A stretch of 64,000 bases of DNA from CAZSSM01 sp964609385 (GCA_964609385.1 CAZSSM010000021.1:1-64000); one strand, 5' to 3'; positions 41,191-51,079 are shown, counted from the first letter of the stretch. The notes: generated by a model from the letters alone, not told the origin. Numbers and translations: made by a program.

Positions 41191-42208
41191 CCGCCTTGAC
41201 AAAAGGTCTTGTTGCGATTTGCCAAGGATCGCTGCGAGCGCGTTGACGACCGTCGATCCGATCGCGATCGGGCCGGGCATTCCACCGCTCGAACCATCTG
41301 GCGGTTGCCGTCGGGTTGCGGGGCTCCCCGATGTCCGTTCGACCTCCGACCGCTACTTGGGCCTCGACGATGACCGCGCGCGGGCCGAGCGCCTGGAGAC
41401 CGAACGCGACGGTCGCGACTGGCTGGCGTTGGCGGGTCGCTACTACGATCTCTCCGGCGAGTCGATGACCCGTCGTCGACGATTCCTCAACCACCTCCGC
41501 GCCGCCGAAGGGCGAGGCCGGACCCTGCTGGCCACACTCGACGGTCCCGATCGCGGGCCGATCCTGGAGCTGGGCTCTGGGAGCGGCGGGTTCTTGGTCG
41601 CTGCATCGAAGGCGGGCTTGGCCTGCGTTGGGATCGACCTGGCCTCCCGATGGCTGGTCGTGGCCCGTGCGCGATTGCTCGATGCCGGTGTCCGCCCCGC
41701 GTTGGTCGCCGCCGAGGCCGAGCAACTCCCCTGGACCGTTGGCGTCTTCGACCACGTCGTCGCCGACAGCCTGATCGAACACCTGGATGATCCCGACGCC
41801 ACCCTGGCCGAGGCGTTCCGGGTCCTTCGACCTGGCGGATCGTTGGTGCTCTGGTCGCCCAACCGGTGGTCGGTCCTGCCCGATCCGCATGTCGGCCTCT
41901 GGGGCGTCGGCTGGCTCCCGAGGCGTTGGGGCGTCGCCTGGGCATATCGAGCCTCGCGAGGCGCCTGGCTCCCCCATTGCCGGTCCGCCCGGGACGTCGA
42001 AGCGCGACTCCGACGCCTCGGGTTCGTCGATGTTGACGTCAGCCCTGCGCCGTTGGACCGTGACTGTTGCCCGTCGTCGACTTGGGTGTTGCGGATCGCC
42101 GAGCGGCTCTATCGCGGGTTGGCCGGATGGTCCGTCACCCGCGCGTTGCTCACCCAATTCGGACCGGTCTGGGCGATCCGCGCGACCAAGCCGCCCCTCG
42201 ACGCTTGA
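41165..42208 (+). CDS. SAM-dependent methyltransferase
   Basis: Class I methyltransferase of 347 residues; the GTG at 41165 is preceded by AGGAGG. Motif I is ILELGSGSGGFLVAA, followed by VGIDLASRWLVVARARL and the post-motif FDHVVADSLIEHLDDPDATL, then FRVLRPGGSLVLWSPN. The C-terminal third contains GARAYRASRG-like and SARDVEARLRRLGFVDVDV segments typical of glycan-cluster methyltransferases. It likely methylates a sugar. The first 70 residues lack motifs. It ends 7 bases before the flippase gene. Confidence 0.87.
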   Translation: MPPISPPHSRLDKRSCCDLPRIAASALTTVDPIAIGPGIPPLEPSGGCRRVAGLPDVRSTSDRYLGLDDDRARAERLETERDGRDWLALAGRYYDLSGESMTRRRRFLNHLRAAEGRGRTLLATLDGPDRGPILELGSGSGGFLVAASKAGLACVGIDLASRWLVVARARLLDAGVRPALVAAEAEQLPWTVGVFDHVVADSLIEHLDDPDATLAEAFRVLRPGGSLVLWSPNRWSVLPDPHVGLWGVGWLPRRWGVAWAYRASRGAWLPHCRSARDVEARLRRLGFVDVDVSPAPLDRDCCPSSTWVLRIAERLYRGLAGWSVTRALLTQFGPVWAIRATKPPLDA

Positions 42209-42215
42209 GCCGACT

Positions 42216-43673
42216 GTGAGCCTGCCAACCACTCCGCCCCCACAGACGTTGCCAAACGCCAAGCGTGGCCCGTCGAAGCTCTGGCTTTTAGTGATTGCCG
42301 AGGGTTTGGCGGCCTTAATTGGGTTCGTGGTCCTGATGGCCTGGGCGCGCCGACTCTCGCCGACGTCGTTATCGTCGTTCGAACTGGCCTTCGCGGCGAC
42401 CTCGTGGCTCTTGGTGATCGTGCGCGGTGGGTTCGACGAGATCGCGCTCCGCGAGGCGGCTCGACGCCCCGACCGCCTCGCCTTCTGGACTGGTCAACTG
42501 CTGGGGATCCGACTTTTGCTGGCCGGCCTCGCCTCGACGATCGGCTTGGTGTTCTTGCCCATCCTGCCAGGGCCTTCGCGGGTGCCCATGACCATCGCGC
42601 TGGCCACGCTCTGGCTCTCGGCCCTCCAGGTCGATCTCCCGTTCCGTGTGACCGGCCGGTTCGGCGTGTTGGCTTCGGCGGTCCTGCTCCGAACGGTCGC
42701 TTGGCTGATCCTAGGCCTCGGCCTGATCGTCGAGGGCGCTGCCCCTTGGCGCTGCTCGCTGGTCTGGGCGATCGTCGAAAGCCTCGCCCCCGCGATGCTC
42801 TGGGCGTGGGCGTGGCGATCGGGCTGGCGTTGGCGTGTCCCGATCGTGCCTCGACTGATCGTCGTGCTTGGGCGACGCGCGTTGGCGGTCGGCCTGATCC
42901 GGTTCCTCCGAGTGGGCGGATGGACCATCGACGTGCTGACCTTGGGGATGCTGGGCGCGGGCGGTTGGGCCGGCTACGCCTTGGCGCGTCGGCTGACCTT
43001 GGCGTGGGTCGGCCTGGGCTGCCTGGTCCCTTCGGCGCGGTCGCCGATGCTGGCTCGGGCGTTGCGCGACCGGTCTGCTGGGGCGCGGTCGGCGCTCGGA
43101 CGGTCGTGGTCGGAGTTGCTCGGCTTCGCGCTGCCGATCGCCATTGGAGTCGCCTGGCTCGCCGACGACGTCATGGCCTGGGCCTTCGCCCTCGATGACT
43201 CCCGCTTCACCTCGACACTCCGGATGTTTGCCGCGCAGGGGCCGCTGATCCTGGCCGTCGTCCTGATCCAAACAACGTGGATCGCCGCGCGCCGCGAGTC
43301 GGAGGCCCTCAAGCTCGGCGCGATCGGGCTGGGACTCCGAGCGATCGCGGTTGTCGTCGCCGGCTCCGGGAATCCGACTGACCTGCTAGGGCCATTGTTG
43401 CTGGTCGCCGAGGCGGCCAACCTTGCTTGGGGGCTCCGACGGCTCCAATCCGAAGGCCTCCTGGCCTGGGATCGCGAGTCGACGACCGCGCTCCTGGTCG
43501 GTTCCGCCGTGTTGGTGGCGCTTTTGGTTTGCACCGAACCGATGCCGATGCATGTATTGGTTCGGTCGGCATTGGCAGGATCGGGATACCTCGGCGCCCT
43601 GGCGCTGATCCATCCCCGGGGCCTCCGTCTCGGGACTCGACTCCGGCGAACTTCAACGAGGGGGGTGGCATGA
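42216..43673 (+). CDS. Polysaccharide flippase-like membrane protein
   Basis: Integral membrane protein of 485 residues with about twelve hydrophobic segments, starting at GTG 42216. It resembles the MOP/Wzx exporter superfamily (LARRLSPTSLSSFELAFAA-type N-terminus, IRFLRVGGWTIDVLTLGML with the GWAGYALARRL loop in the middle). Wzx proteins flip lipid-linked oligosaccharides across the inner membrane. Extreme Leu/Ala/Trp/Arg content makes homology judgement weak, but the operon context supports the call. No Wzy polymerase or chain-length regulator is found here. It overlaps the next gene by four bases (ATGA). Confidence 0.75.
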   Translation: MSLPTTPPPQTLPNAKRGPSKLWLLVIAEGLAALIGFVVLMAWARRLSPTSLSSFELAFAATSWLLVIVRGGFDEIALREAARRPDRLAFWTGQLLGIRLLLAGLASTIGLVFLPILPGPSRVPMTIALATLWLSALQVDLPFRVTGRFGVLASAVLLRTVAWLILGLGLIVEGAAPWRCSLVWAIVESLAPAMLWAWAWRSGWRWRVPIVPRLIVVLGRRALAVGLIRFLRVGGWTIDVLTLGMLGAGGWAGYALARRLTLAWVGLGCLVPSARSPMLARALRDRSAGARSALGRSWSELLGFALPIAIGVAWLADDVMAWAFALDDSRFTSTLRMFAAQGPLILAVVLIQTTWIAARRESEALKLGAIGLGLRAIAVVVAGSGNPTDLLGPLLLVAEAANLAWGLRRLQSEGLLAWDRESTTALLVGSAVLVALLVCTEPMPMHVLVRSALAGSGYLGALALIHPRGLRLGTRLRRTSTRGVA

Positions 43674-44461
43674 CGTTGACGACGGCGAACCCCCTGACGC
43701 TCGACGCTCCTGGCTATTTCGAGACCCTGGCAGCGTTTGAAGATTCGCACTGGTGGTCGCGGAACCTCTGGGCGATCGCCGAGGCCTGGCTCGTCGAAGC
43801 GCTCCGCGGTGCACGAGCTCTCCGCACCCTGGACGTTGGAGCCGGCGCCGGCGGAATGCTCGACCGACTTGCCACACGACCCGAAGTCGGTCGGGTCGTC
43901 GGCATCGAACCGAGCCCCGAAGCGCTTCGAGTGGCCCAACTCCGAGACGGCTCGGACCACCCGCTGCTCCGAGCCTCGGCGCTCCGGTTGCCGATCGCCG
44001 ACGCGTCGATCGACCTCTTAACCTGTCTGGATGTGTTCCAGCATCTGCCCGACCGATCCGAGCCGATCGCTCTCGAGGAGTTCGCCCGCGTGCTCCGCCC
44101 CGGCGGACTCGCCCTGATCCGGACCAATGGGCGCGGCCTGGGACGCTCGGGAGTCCAGGCGTATCGGCTCGAACACTTGAGGGGACTCGCCTCGGATGCC
44201 GGGTTCCGGGTCCGGCGTGCCAGCTACGTCAACGCCCTGCCCAGCCTCGCGATCGAGTTGTGCGGACGGATCGGCTCGGGGCGTCCGAGCCATCCCGAGG
44301 GTGGCGGACTCCGGGTCTCCCAGCCGTCCCGACCTCGACAAATTTTGATGCGAGGGCTGGGTCTCTGGGAAATGGTCGCGATCGGTCGGCTCGGCCTACC
44401 TTGCCCGTTCGGTCACAGCGCGATGCTCCTGCTCGGCAAACCCAAGCCTTTGGGGGGATGA
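43670..44461 (+). CDS. SAM-dependent methyltransferase
   Basis: Class I methyltransferase of 263 residues. The opening FETLAAFEDSHWWSRNLW is typical of glycan-locus methyltransferases. Motif I is TLDVGAGAGGMLDRLA, with IEPSPEALRVAQ, LLTCLDVFQHLPD and FARVLRPGGLALIRTN following. The ATG at 43670 overlaps the flippase stop. The C-terminal part (YVNALPSLAIELCGRI, VAIGRLGLPCPFGHSAMLLL) may contact the membrane. It is the second methyltransferase of the operon, suggesting two methylated positions or a regulated chain end. Confidence 0.88.
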   Translation: MTLTTANPLTLDAPGYFETLAAFEDSHWWSRNLWAIAEAWLVEALRGARALRTLDVGAGAGGMLDRLATRPEVGRVVGIEPSPEALRVAQLRDGSDHPLLRASALRLPIADASIDLLTCLDVFQHLPDRSEPIALEEFARVLRPGGLALIRTNGRGLGRSGVQAYRLEHLRGLASDAGFRVRRASYVNALPSLAIELCGRIGSGRPSHPEGGGLRVSQPSRPRQILMRGLGLWEMVAIGRLGLPCPFGHSAMLLLGKPKPLGG

Positions 44462-44467
44462 TCGGCC

Positions 44468-45757
44468 ATGCGGATCGGCCTCGACGGCACATGCCTGAGC
44501 AATCGGCGCGGCTTCGGCCGCTTCGCGCGCCAGCTCTTCGACGCCCTGGCGGCCGACCCCGGCCCACATGAATATGTGCTCATAATCGATCGTCCTTCCG
44601 TAGGGACGGTGACGTGGCCGGATCGGTTCGAGGTCCGGATCGCCGAGACGCGCGAGGCGCCCAGCCGCGCCGCTTCGTCGAGCGGCCGTCGGAGCCTCAA
44701 CGACCTCTGGGTCTTCGGTCGCACCTGCGCGCAGGCGAATCTCGACCTGATGTACTTCCCGGCCAGCTACAGCTTCGCCCCGGTCTGGAACGTGCCCCGC
44801 GTCGTCGTCACGATCCACGACGCGATCCCCTGGATCCACCCCGAGCTGATCTTCCCGGATCGACGTGGTCGTCTCCTCTGGATGCTCAAGGAGCGGCTCG
44901 CGATCTGGCGCGCCGACCACGTGATGACCGTCTCGGGGTCCTCACGCGCCGACCTGATCACGCACTTGGGGATCGCGTCGGAGCGATTGACGGTCATGCC
45001 CGAAGGTTCCGGATCGGCCTTCCGGCCCACCGAGTCGCATCACGGCGACGCCGAGACTCTTCGGGCCTGGGGGATCGACCCCTGGCAACCCTACTTCCTC
45101 TACGTGGGCGGCCTGAGCCCGCACAAGAACCTGCTCCGGCTGGTCCGCGCCTTCGCCGCGACCGGCCTGGACGCCGACGGGGTCCAATTGGTCTTGGTCG
45201 GCGACCACGGCGACGTGTTTCACACCCACGTCCCGGAGATCCGATCCACCGCAGAGCACGCTGGAGTCGCTTCGAGCTTGATCCTGCCCGGATACGTGCC
45301 CGACGAGCCGTTGGCGTTGCTCTATCGCAACGCCCTAGCGCTGGTCCAGCCCTCGATGCGCGAGGGGTTCGGTCTCCCTGCCCTAGAGGCCCTCGCCTGC
45401 GGGACGCCGGTCCTCTGCAGCGATCGCGGTTCCTTGCCCGAGGTCGTCGGCCAGGCCGGCCTGACCTTCGACCCGCTCGATGAGACGACCCTCGCTCGTA
45501 CGCTCCGACGCTACTGGCAGGACGCACCGCTCCGGGACCAACTTCGTCGTCGGACCGCCGCCCAAGCCTCCCGGTTCACCTGGGCCGAGGCGGCGCGGAT
45601 CCTCCGCTCGACCTTGGAGCGGGTCGGCCACCGACACCCGATGACCGGACATGTCGATACTGTCCCGCCTAGCCCCCACCGCGTCCCGAATCCGACGCTC
45701 ACACCCACCTCGATGACAACCCCAACGACGCGGTCCAGGCCCGAGGAATCGCCGTGA
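44468..45757 (+). CDS. Family 4 glycosyltransferase
   Basis: GT-B fold retaining glycosyltransferase of 429 residues. N-terminal domain: MRIGLDGTCLSNRRGFGRFA and VVVTIHDAIPWIHPELIF. C-terminal donor domain: YFLYVGGLSPHKNLLRLVRAF and the EX7E motif in SMREGFGLPALEALACGTPV. These are GT4 hallmarks seen in mannosyl- and related transferases. The last 40 residues are Thr/Pro-rich. It starts six bases after the methyltransferase stop and overlaps the next gene by four bases. Confidence 0.93.
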   Translation: MRIGLDGTCLSNRRGFGRFARQLFDALAADPGPHEYVLIIDRPSVGTVTWPDRFEVRIAETREAPSRAASSSGRRSLNDLWVFGRTCAQANLDLMYFPASYSFAPVWNVPRVVVTIHDAIPWIHPELIFPDRRGRLLWMLKERLAIWRADHVMTVSGSSRADLITHLGIASERLTVMPEGSGSAFRPTESHHGDAETLRAWGIDPWQPYFLYVGGLSPHKNLLRLVRAFAATGLDADGVQLVLVGDHGDVFHTHVPEIRSTAEHAGVASSLILPGYVPDEPLALLYRNALALVQPSMREGFGLPALEALACGTPVLCSDRGSLPEVVGQAGLTFDPLDETTLARTLRRYWQDAPLRDQLRRRTAAQASRFTWAEAARILRSTLERVGHRHPMTGHVDTVPPSPHRVPNPTLTPTSMTTPTTRSRPEESP

Positions 45758-47076
45758 AGTTCTGCATGATCACCACCTTCTACGGACCGCACAGCTTCGG
45801 CGGCGACGCCGTCTTCGTCGAGCGGCTCAGCGAGAGCCTGGCCCGGCACGGCCACGAAGTCCACGTCATCTCCTGCCGCGACGCCTACCAGTTCGTCCGA
45901 GGCCACGATGAGCCCCGGAGCTATCAGGCCCCAGAGGGCGTCCACGTCCATGAATTGGCCAGCCCCGCCCGAGGTCTCTCACCCCTGCTGACCCATCAGA
46001 CCGGCCACCCTGCCCTGAAGCGCTTGGCGATCGGCCGCCTGGTCGACCGGATTCGGCCCGACGTGTTGCACTTCCACAACATCTCGCTGATCGGCGGACC
46101 CGGCCTGCTCGGGATCCCTGCCCCCGGAGCAGTCCGGCTGATGACCGCGCACGAACATTGGCTGATTTGCCCGCTCTCGGTCCTCTGGAAGTTCGATCGG
46201 GGCGTTTGCGAACGTCCGCAATGCGTCTCTTGTTGCGTCCAGGCCGGCCGTCCCCCTCAGCTCTGGCGCGGTACGGGCCTCCGGGACCACGGTCTGAAGC
46301 AACTCGACGCCCTAATCTGCCCAAGCGAGTCGGCGCGTCGTCGGCACCGCGAGCGCGAAGTCCCGGGGCCGATCGCGGTCCTGCCCTACTTCCTGCCCGA
46401 CGCCTACGAACGCCAGGTCGCCGACGCCTGCCCACCACGGACCGCCCGCCCCTACCTGGCGATGGCGGGTCGACTCGAGAAGATCAAGGGGTTCCAGGAC
46501 GTCCTGGCTCTTAAGGACCGATTCCCCGACCTCGATGTCCGGATCGCCGGCCAGGGCCGTTACGAGTCGGAACTCCGACGGATCGCCGCCGACCACGACG
46601 GGATCCACTTCCACGGGCCGATGGACCAGGTCGGCGTGGCGGGCCTGTTCGCCGGGGCGAGGGCGGTGGTCGTGCCGTCGTTAGTCCCGGAGACGTTCGG
46701 ATACGTCGTCTTGGAAGCGTTCGCCGGACGCAAACCGGTCATCGTCCGCGAACTCGGATCGTTGCCCGAGCTGGTCAACCAATGTGGTGGCGGCCTGACG
46801 TTCGGGACGGCCGACGAGCTGGTCGAGGCTATCGACCGCGTCCGTGACCCGGCCCTGGTCCGATCGCTGGGCGAGTCAGGCTGGGCCGGCCGGGTCCGAC
46901 TCTGGAACGAGTCGCGGCACCTCGAACGCTATTTCGGCCTGATCGACGACCGCCGCCGCGCGCGTCGGATGCGTCGGGACACCGCCCACGCCCGACGCAC
47001 TGCGAAACGCCGAGGGGTCCGTCGGAGCCTAGCGGAACTCGCCGACACCCCCGAACCGGCCATCGAGACCCGCTAA
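45754..47076 (+). CDS. Family 4 glycosyltransferase, last gene of glycan operon
   Basis: GT-B glycosyltransferase of 440 residues, start GTG 45754 overlapping the previous stop. N-terminal: MKFCMITTFYGPHSFGGDA and LHFHNISLIGGPGLL, with an insertion containing four cysteines (GVCERPQCVSCCVQAG) found in a subset of GT4 enzymes. Donor site: YLAMAGRLEKIKGFQDVLAL and the EX7E-type VPETFGYVVLEAFAGRKPV. The C-terminus is strongly basic (RARRMRRDTAHARRTAKRRG). Its end marks the end of the ten-gene block. Confidence 0.92.
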   Translation: MKFCMITTFYGPHSFGGDAVFVERLSESLARHGHEVHVISCRDAYQFVRGHDEPRSYQAPEGVHVHELASPARGLSPLLTHQTGHPALKRLAIGRLVDRIRPDVLHFHNISLIGGPGLLGIPAPGAVRLMTAHEHWLICPLSVLWKFDRGVCERPQCVSCCVQAGRPPQLWRGTGLRDHGLKQLDALICPSESARRRHREREVPGPIAVLPYFLPDAYERQVADACPPRTARPYLAMAGRLEKIKGFQDVLALKDRFPDLDVRIAGQGRYESELRRIAADHDGIHFHGPMDQVGVAGLFAGARAVVVPSLVPETFGYVVLEAFAGRKPVIVRELGSLPELVNQCGGGLTFGTADELVEAIDRVRDPALVRSLGESGWAGRVRLWNESRHLERYFGLIDDRRRARRMRRDTAHARRTAKRRGVRRSLAELADTPEPAIETR

Positions 47077-47415
47077 TATCCCGACTCCCTGATTCAAAGA
47101 TGACGGCCGGGGCCACTGACACTAAAATGGCAAAAAGTGAGAAAATAGCATCGAGGTTGGCCCGGCCTTGAGATTCACCCGCGACTACGCCCCATGCCAC
47201 GAGCGACTTGGGATCGCCGGCAGCCTTCAATGGAACCAACCCAGACCCGACATGCTCGGCGAGCTGGCGGGTCCGGGCCGTACGGACGACCCGACACGCA
47301 TGGTTGTCGAGCCAACGGCCGACGGTCTCCTCGACTCGGATCCGGCTGGTCATGCGCGACCGGGTGACGAAGGTCGTCCAGATGGTATCGGCTTCGAGGG
47401 GAATCCGGCACGCGA
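47077..47415. other. No supported gene; weak hairpin 47105-47167
   Basis: This spacer lies between the glycan operon and the convergent S46 peptidase gene. GGCCGGGGCC at 47105-47114 could pair with GGCCCGGCC near 47159-47167 across an AT-rich loop and terminate the operon. The part from 47170 has coding-like composition on both strands, but no frame shows a motif or a reasonable end. Confidence 0.4.
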
Positions 47416-49551
47416 TCACGGATTGGGCGAGGTCGCGACGGGCTGGCCGAGTTCTTCCAGGAGGGCGTCGGCCCGATAGACGGTGCCGAGCACCTCGATC
47501 ATGGCGCGGACATCGACGGCGATGGCGCGGGCCAGCGATTCGTCGTAACCGAAGTCGAGGATCAACGAGTGGATGTTGCCATCGAAGATGATCCCGACGA
47601 ATCGGCCAGAGCGATCGACGACCGGGCTGCCCGAGTTGCCGCCAATGATATCGGCAGTGCTGACAAAGTTGTACGGCACCGACTCGTCGATCCGCCCCTG
47701 CCGACGCGCTTCGAGCCAGGAGTCGGGCAGTTGCCAAGGGGCCTGAGATCCCTTCTCCTCAGCCCTCGCGAAGGTCCCGCCCAGATTCGTGTAGGGAGCG
47801 ATCGTCCGGCTGCCCTCGTCGTAGCCGCGGACCGTTCCGTAGGAAAGCCGCAGCGAGAAGGTGGCGTCGGGGTAGGTCGACTCGCCTTCGAGTTCGAAGA
47901 GGGCTTCGGCGATCCTTGCATAGCTGGATTCCTCGATGCCGATGACAGTCTGCTCCCAGGCCTTGCGGATCTCGCGGGCCCGGGCGTCGACGGTCAGGGC
48001 CAGTTGGAGGATCAGGTCGCCGTCCTCGGCAGCGCGTCGGATCGTCTCGGGCGAGGCCTGGAGCAGTCCGCGCCGGGAAGCGACATCGAAGAGCTTCGTG
48101 CTGGCGATTGCGTCGCGCGCGAACGTCTCCAAGCTCCGGTCACCGACCAGATCGTCGATGAGTGCGAACCCCTCAGGGTCGTGCGCCCGCCAGCGTTCCA
48201 AGGCGTGAGTAAGCTTGGCCGTCTCGTAGTCGCGGTAGATCGGCGCTTCGGAGAGCAACTGAAACTCCAAGGACTCACGCGAGGCGTCGGTGTACTCCAA
48301 GAGCCGTTCGGCGTTCGGCTTGCTCACCTCGTCGGCCAGCCGAACCAATTGGCGGGCATACCGGAAGATGTTGGTGTCGAAAGCATAACCGCGCTCGAGG
48401 AAGAAATAGGGCTTGATGAGATCGCGTGCCGCATCGCGCGAGGCGGCGATCCGATCCCAGGCGTCGGAATAGCGACCGCTCAAGGCGGGGTCGGCCCCGA
48501 TCCGTTCACGGACGGCATCCTCGGCAGCCCGCTTGCGCTGTAGGAAGTCTGGGTCGCGCAGGCCGTTCAACCCGCCTCGGCGTGCTTTGAGGCTGTTAGC
48601 GATAATCAACACATCCTCCTTCGCCTGTCGGGCCCGCTCGACGTCCAACGCCGACCACTGCTCTAGGAACGTCAGTTCGTCCTCGAGGAACTCCAGGAGG
48701 AACGGGAAGTAGTCGTCGCGGAGATATTCCAGGTGCGCTAGGGTGTTGAGTCGGCTGGTCCGTCCGGGGTTGCCGGCCACGAAGATCAGATCGCCCTCGG
48801 CGGTCCCCGACGGATTCCACGGCAGATAGTGTTCGACTTGGGCGGGTCGACCGTCCTCGTAGGCTCGGAAGAAGCAGACGTCGAAGCAGTAGCGGGGATA
48901 CTCGAAGTTATCCGGATCGCCGCCGAAGAAGGCGGCCTGGAACTCGGGGGCCATCACCAGACGCACGTCGGTGTACTTCTTGAAGGTGTAGAGGGCGTAG
49001 CGTCCCCCACGATAGAGCGTCACGACGTTGCTGCGGAGCCCGGTCCGTCGGTAGGACTCCGACTCGATCTCGGCGATGGTCCGTCGGCGGACCTCAGCGG
49101 CCTCAGCCGGCTCGCCGATCTCCTGGACGGCCCCTTGGATCCGCTCGGTCACGTCGAGGATGTCGACCAGAACGTTCAGCTCAAGGTCGGGCGCCTGGAG
49201 TTCCTGATCGCGGTTGGTCGCTAGGAAGCCCTGCTCAAAGATGTTTCGTTCGGGTGTGCTGAGTTTCTGGAGGATATCGCTGCCGACATGGTGGTTGGTC
49301 ACGATTAGGCCGTCGGGCGAGACAAACGACCCGGACCCGCCGTTGTTGAACCGGACCGCTGCGGAGCGGAGGTTGGCGATCCATTCAGGCTGGGGACGGA
49401 ACCCGTGATCAGCGGCCAACCGATCGGTCGGCAGCTTGTCGAACGTCCACATGCCTTCGTCGCCATAGAGGGTCGGACTGACCATCAGGATCCCCACCAG
49501 TACCATGGCCCGCATCAGGGCGCGGACCGACATCCGAAACGTCGACATCAT
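47416..49551 (-). CDS. Secreted S46-family dipeptidyl-peptidase
   Basis: Exported serine exopeptidase related to DPP7/DPP11, removing dipeptides from peptide N-termini in the periplasm; 711 residues. The start at 49551 has AAAGGA upstream and gives the leader LMRAMVLVGILMVSPTLYG; two earlier in-frame starts exist. The chymotrypsin-like triad is visible: His in LIVTNHHVG, Asp in FFGGDPDNFEYPRYCFD, Ser in ADIIGGNSGSPVVDR. A helical domain occupies the middle, as usual for S46. The length matches the family. The gene is single, convergent with the glycan operon and divergent from cinA. Confidence 0.95.
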   Translation of the reverse strand: MMSTFRMSVRALMRAMVLVGILMVSPTLYGDEGMWTFDKLPTDRLAADHGFRPQPEWIANLRSAAVRFNNGGSGSFVSPDGLIVTNHHVGSDILQKLSTPERNIFEQGFLATNRDQELQAPDLELNVLVDILDVTERIQGAVQEIGEPAEAAEVRRRTIAEIESESYRRTGLRSNVVTLYRGGRYALYTFKKYTDVRLVMAPEFQAAFFGGDPDNFEYPRYCFDVCFFRAYEDGRPAQVEHYLPWNPSGTAEGDLIFVAGNPGRTSRLNTLAHLEYLRDDYFPFLLEFLEDELTFLEQWSALDVERARQAKEDVLIIANSLKARRGGLNGLRDPDFLQRKRAAEDAVRERIGADPALSGRYSDAWDRIAASRDAARDLIKPYFFLERGYAFDTNIFRYARQLVRLADEVSKPNAERLLEYTDASRESLEFQLLSEAPIYRDYETAKLTHALERWRAHDPEGFALIDDLVGDRSLETFARDAIASTKLFDVASRRGLLQASPETIRRAAEDGDLILQLALTVDARAREIRKAWEQTVIGIEESSYARIAEALFELEGESTYPDATFSLRLSYGTVRGYDEGSRTIAPYTNLGGTFARAEEKGSQAPWQLPDSWLEARRQGRIDESVPYNFVSTADIIGGNSGSPVVDRSGRFVGIIFDGNIHSLILDFGYDESLARAIAVDVRAMIEVLGTVYRADALLEELGQPVATSPNP

Positions 49552-49789
49552 CAAATCCTTTGATTTCCTGAACATTCCTCAGGGGTCAAGGGATCGGCCG
49601 ATCGCCTTGAGAAGAGCCGCCCGGATCGAAGGCGTCTTCAGCACCCTAACAGAATCGGGGGGCGGGTGGCCATTGAGTGACGGCCTCTGGTCGCCACCCT
49701 CAGCGGTCCTGAGTCGGCTCCCCGGATCACCTCGGAGCCGCTAGGATCGAGTCCGAGAGTGGTATCGGGCCTCTTGGGAGCAACTGTGC

Positions 49790-51079
49790 ATGTCCGTTCA
49801 GGCCGAGTTGATCGCCGTCGGCACCGAGCTGTCCAGCGGCCAGCGCGTCGACACCAACAGTCCTTGGTTGGCGGGCCGCCTGGCCGAGCTGGGGATCGAA
49901 ACGACGCACCAGACGATCGTCGGCGACGTCTTGGAGGACATGGTCCACTGCCTCCGGATCGCTTCGGAGCGGGTTGACGTGGTGCTCGTCGGCGGCGGCT
50001 TGGGTCCGACCCAGGACGACCTGACGCGCGAGGCCTTGGCCGAGGCGGCTGGCGTGGCTTTGGAGGAGTCGTCCGACGCGTTACGGGCCATCGAGGTGAT
50101 GTTTGCCCGTCGTGGCCGGACCATGATGCCGCGCAACCGAGTCCAGGCGTTGGTCCCGGTCGGGGCCGAACAGCTCGACAACCCGATCGGCACGGCGCCG
50201 GGGATCCGAATGAGGCTCCAGGGCGCTGATGTCTATTGCCTACCCGGCGTTCCCTCCGAGCTGAAGCGGATGTACGACGACCGCGTCGTGCCCCGACTGG
50301 TCGAGTCTGGTCGGACCGACGGCGTGCTCCGTCACCGAGTCATCCACACGTTCGGCAAGGGCGAGAGCGAACTCGAGGCCGACGCCTTGGACCTGACCGT
50401 GCGTGGTCGCCAGCCGGAGGTCGGCATCACTGCCAGCGCCGGCACGATCAGTTTCCGGATCTCGGCCCGTGCCGACTCGATCGGCCAGGCTGACGCGGCG
50501 ATCGAGCCGACCGCCCAAATCATCTACCAACGCTTCGCCCCGTGGATCGTTGGTGAGGCCGGCTCCGATGTGCCCGAGGCGGCCGTCGAGCTGCTCCGAC
50601 AGACTGGGTCGACGCTCGCGGTGGCCGAGAGCTGTACCGGAGGCTTGTTGGCCGGGCAACTGACCGACTTCGCCGGGATCAGCCGACACTTCCTGGGTGG
50701 CGTGCTGGCCTACTCCAACGCCTCCAAGGTCCGTGACCTGGCTGTCGATCCGACCTTGCTGGAGACCCAAGGCGCCGTCAGCCCTGAGGTCGCCGCCGCC
50801 ATGGCTCGGGGCGTCCGCGAACGCTTCGATACCGACCTCGGCCTGTCGATCACCGGCATCGCCGGACCCGACGGCGGGACGGCCGACAAGCCGGTCGGCC
50901 TGGTCTACCTGGGCCTGGCCACCGCGAGCGGCGAGACGACCCACAAGCTCTTGCTTGGTGAGGATTTACCGCGCCAGTCGATCCGGACACGGACTGTCAA
51001 GCAGGCCCTCAACTGGCTCCGGATCCATCTAGGCCAGACTCCGATCGACCGCGTCCCCGAAGCCCCGGTGTTGTCCTGA
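49790..51079 (+). CDS. cinA: CinA-like protein (nicotinamide-nucleotide amidase)
   Basis: Two-domain CinA of 429 residues. The N-terminal COG1058/MoCF-type domain reads AELIAVGTELSSGQRVDTN, VVLVGGGLGPTQDDLTREAL and YCLPGVPSELKRM. The C-terminal amidase domain reads LAVAESCTGGLLAGQLTD, FLGGVLAYSNASKV, GAVSPEVAAAMARGV and SITGIAGPDGGTADKPVGLVY. The enzyme recycles NMN by deamidation and cleaves damaged pyridine nucleotides. It is a housekeeping gene; no recA neighbour is present. The upstream spacer is short and unremarkable. Confidence 0.96.
   Translation: MSVQAELIAVGTELSSGQRVDTNSPWLAGRLAELGIETTHQTIVGDVLEDMVHCLRIASERVDVVLVGGGLGPTQDDLTREALAEAAGVALEESSDALRAIEVMFARRGRTMMPRNRVQALVPVGAEQLDNPIGTAPGIRMRLQGADVYCLPGVPSELKRMYDDRVVPRLVESGRTDGVLRHRVIHTFGKGESELEADALDLTVRGRQPEVGITASAGTISFRISARADSIGQADAAIEPTAQIIYQRFAPWIVGEAGSDVPEAAVELLRQTGSTLAVAESCTGGLLAGQLTDFAGISRHFLGGVLAYSNASKVRDLAVDPTLLETQGAVSPEVAAAMARGVRERFDTDLGLSITGIAGPDGGTADKPVGLVYLGLATASGETTHKLLLGEDLPRQSIRTRTVKQALNWLRIHLGQTPIDRVPEAPVLS

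Noticed and set aside
46829..47415. Minus-strand frame running from the 47.2 kb spacer into the antisense of the last glycosyltransferase
   Set aside because: Its end lies deep in a real gene on the other strand and it shows no domain. The coding-like look of 47170-47415 remains unexplained but unsupported.
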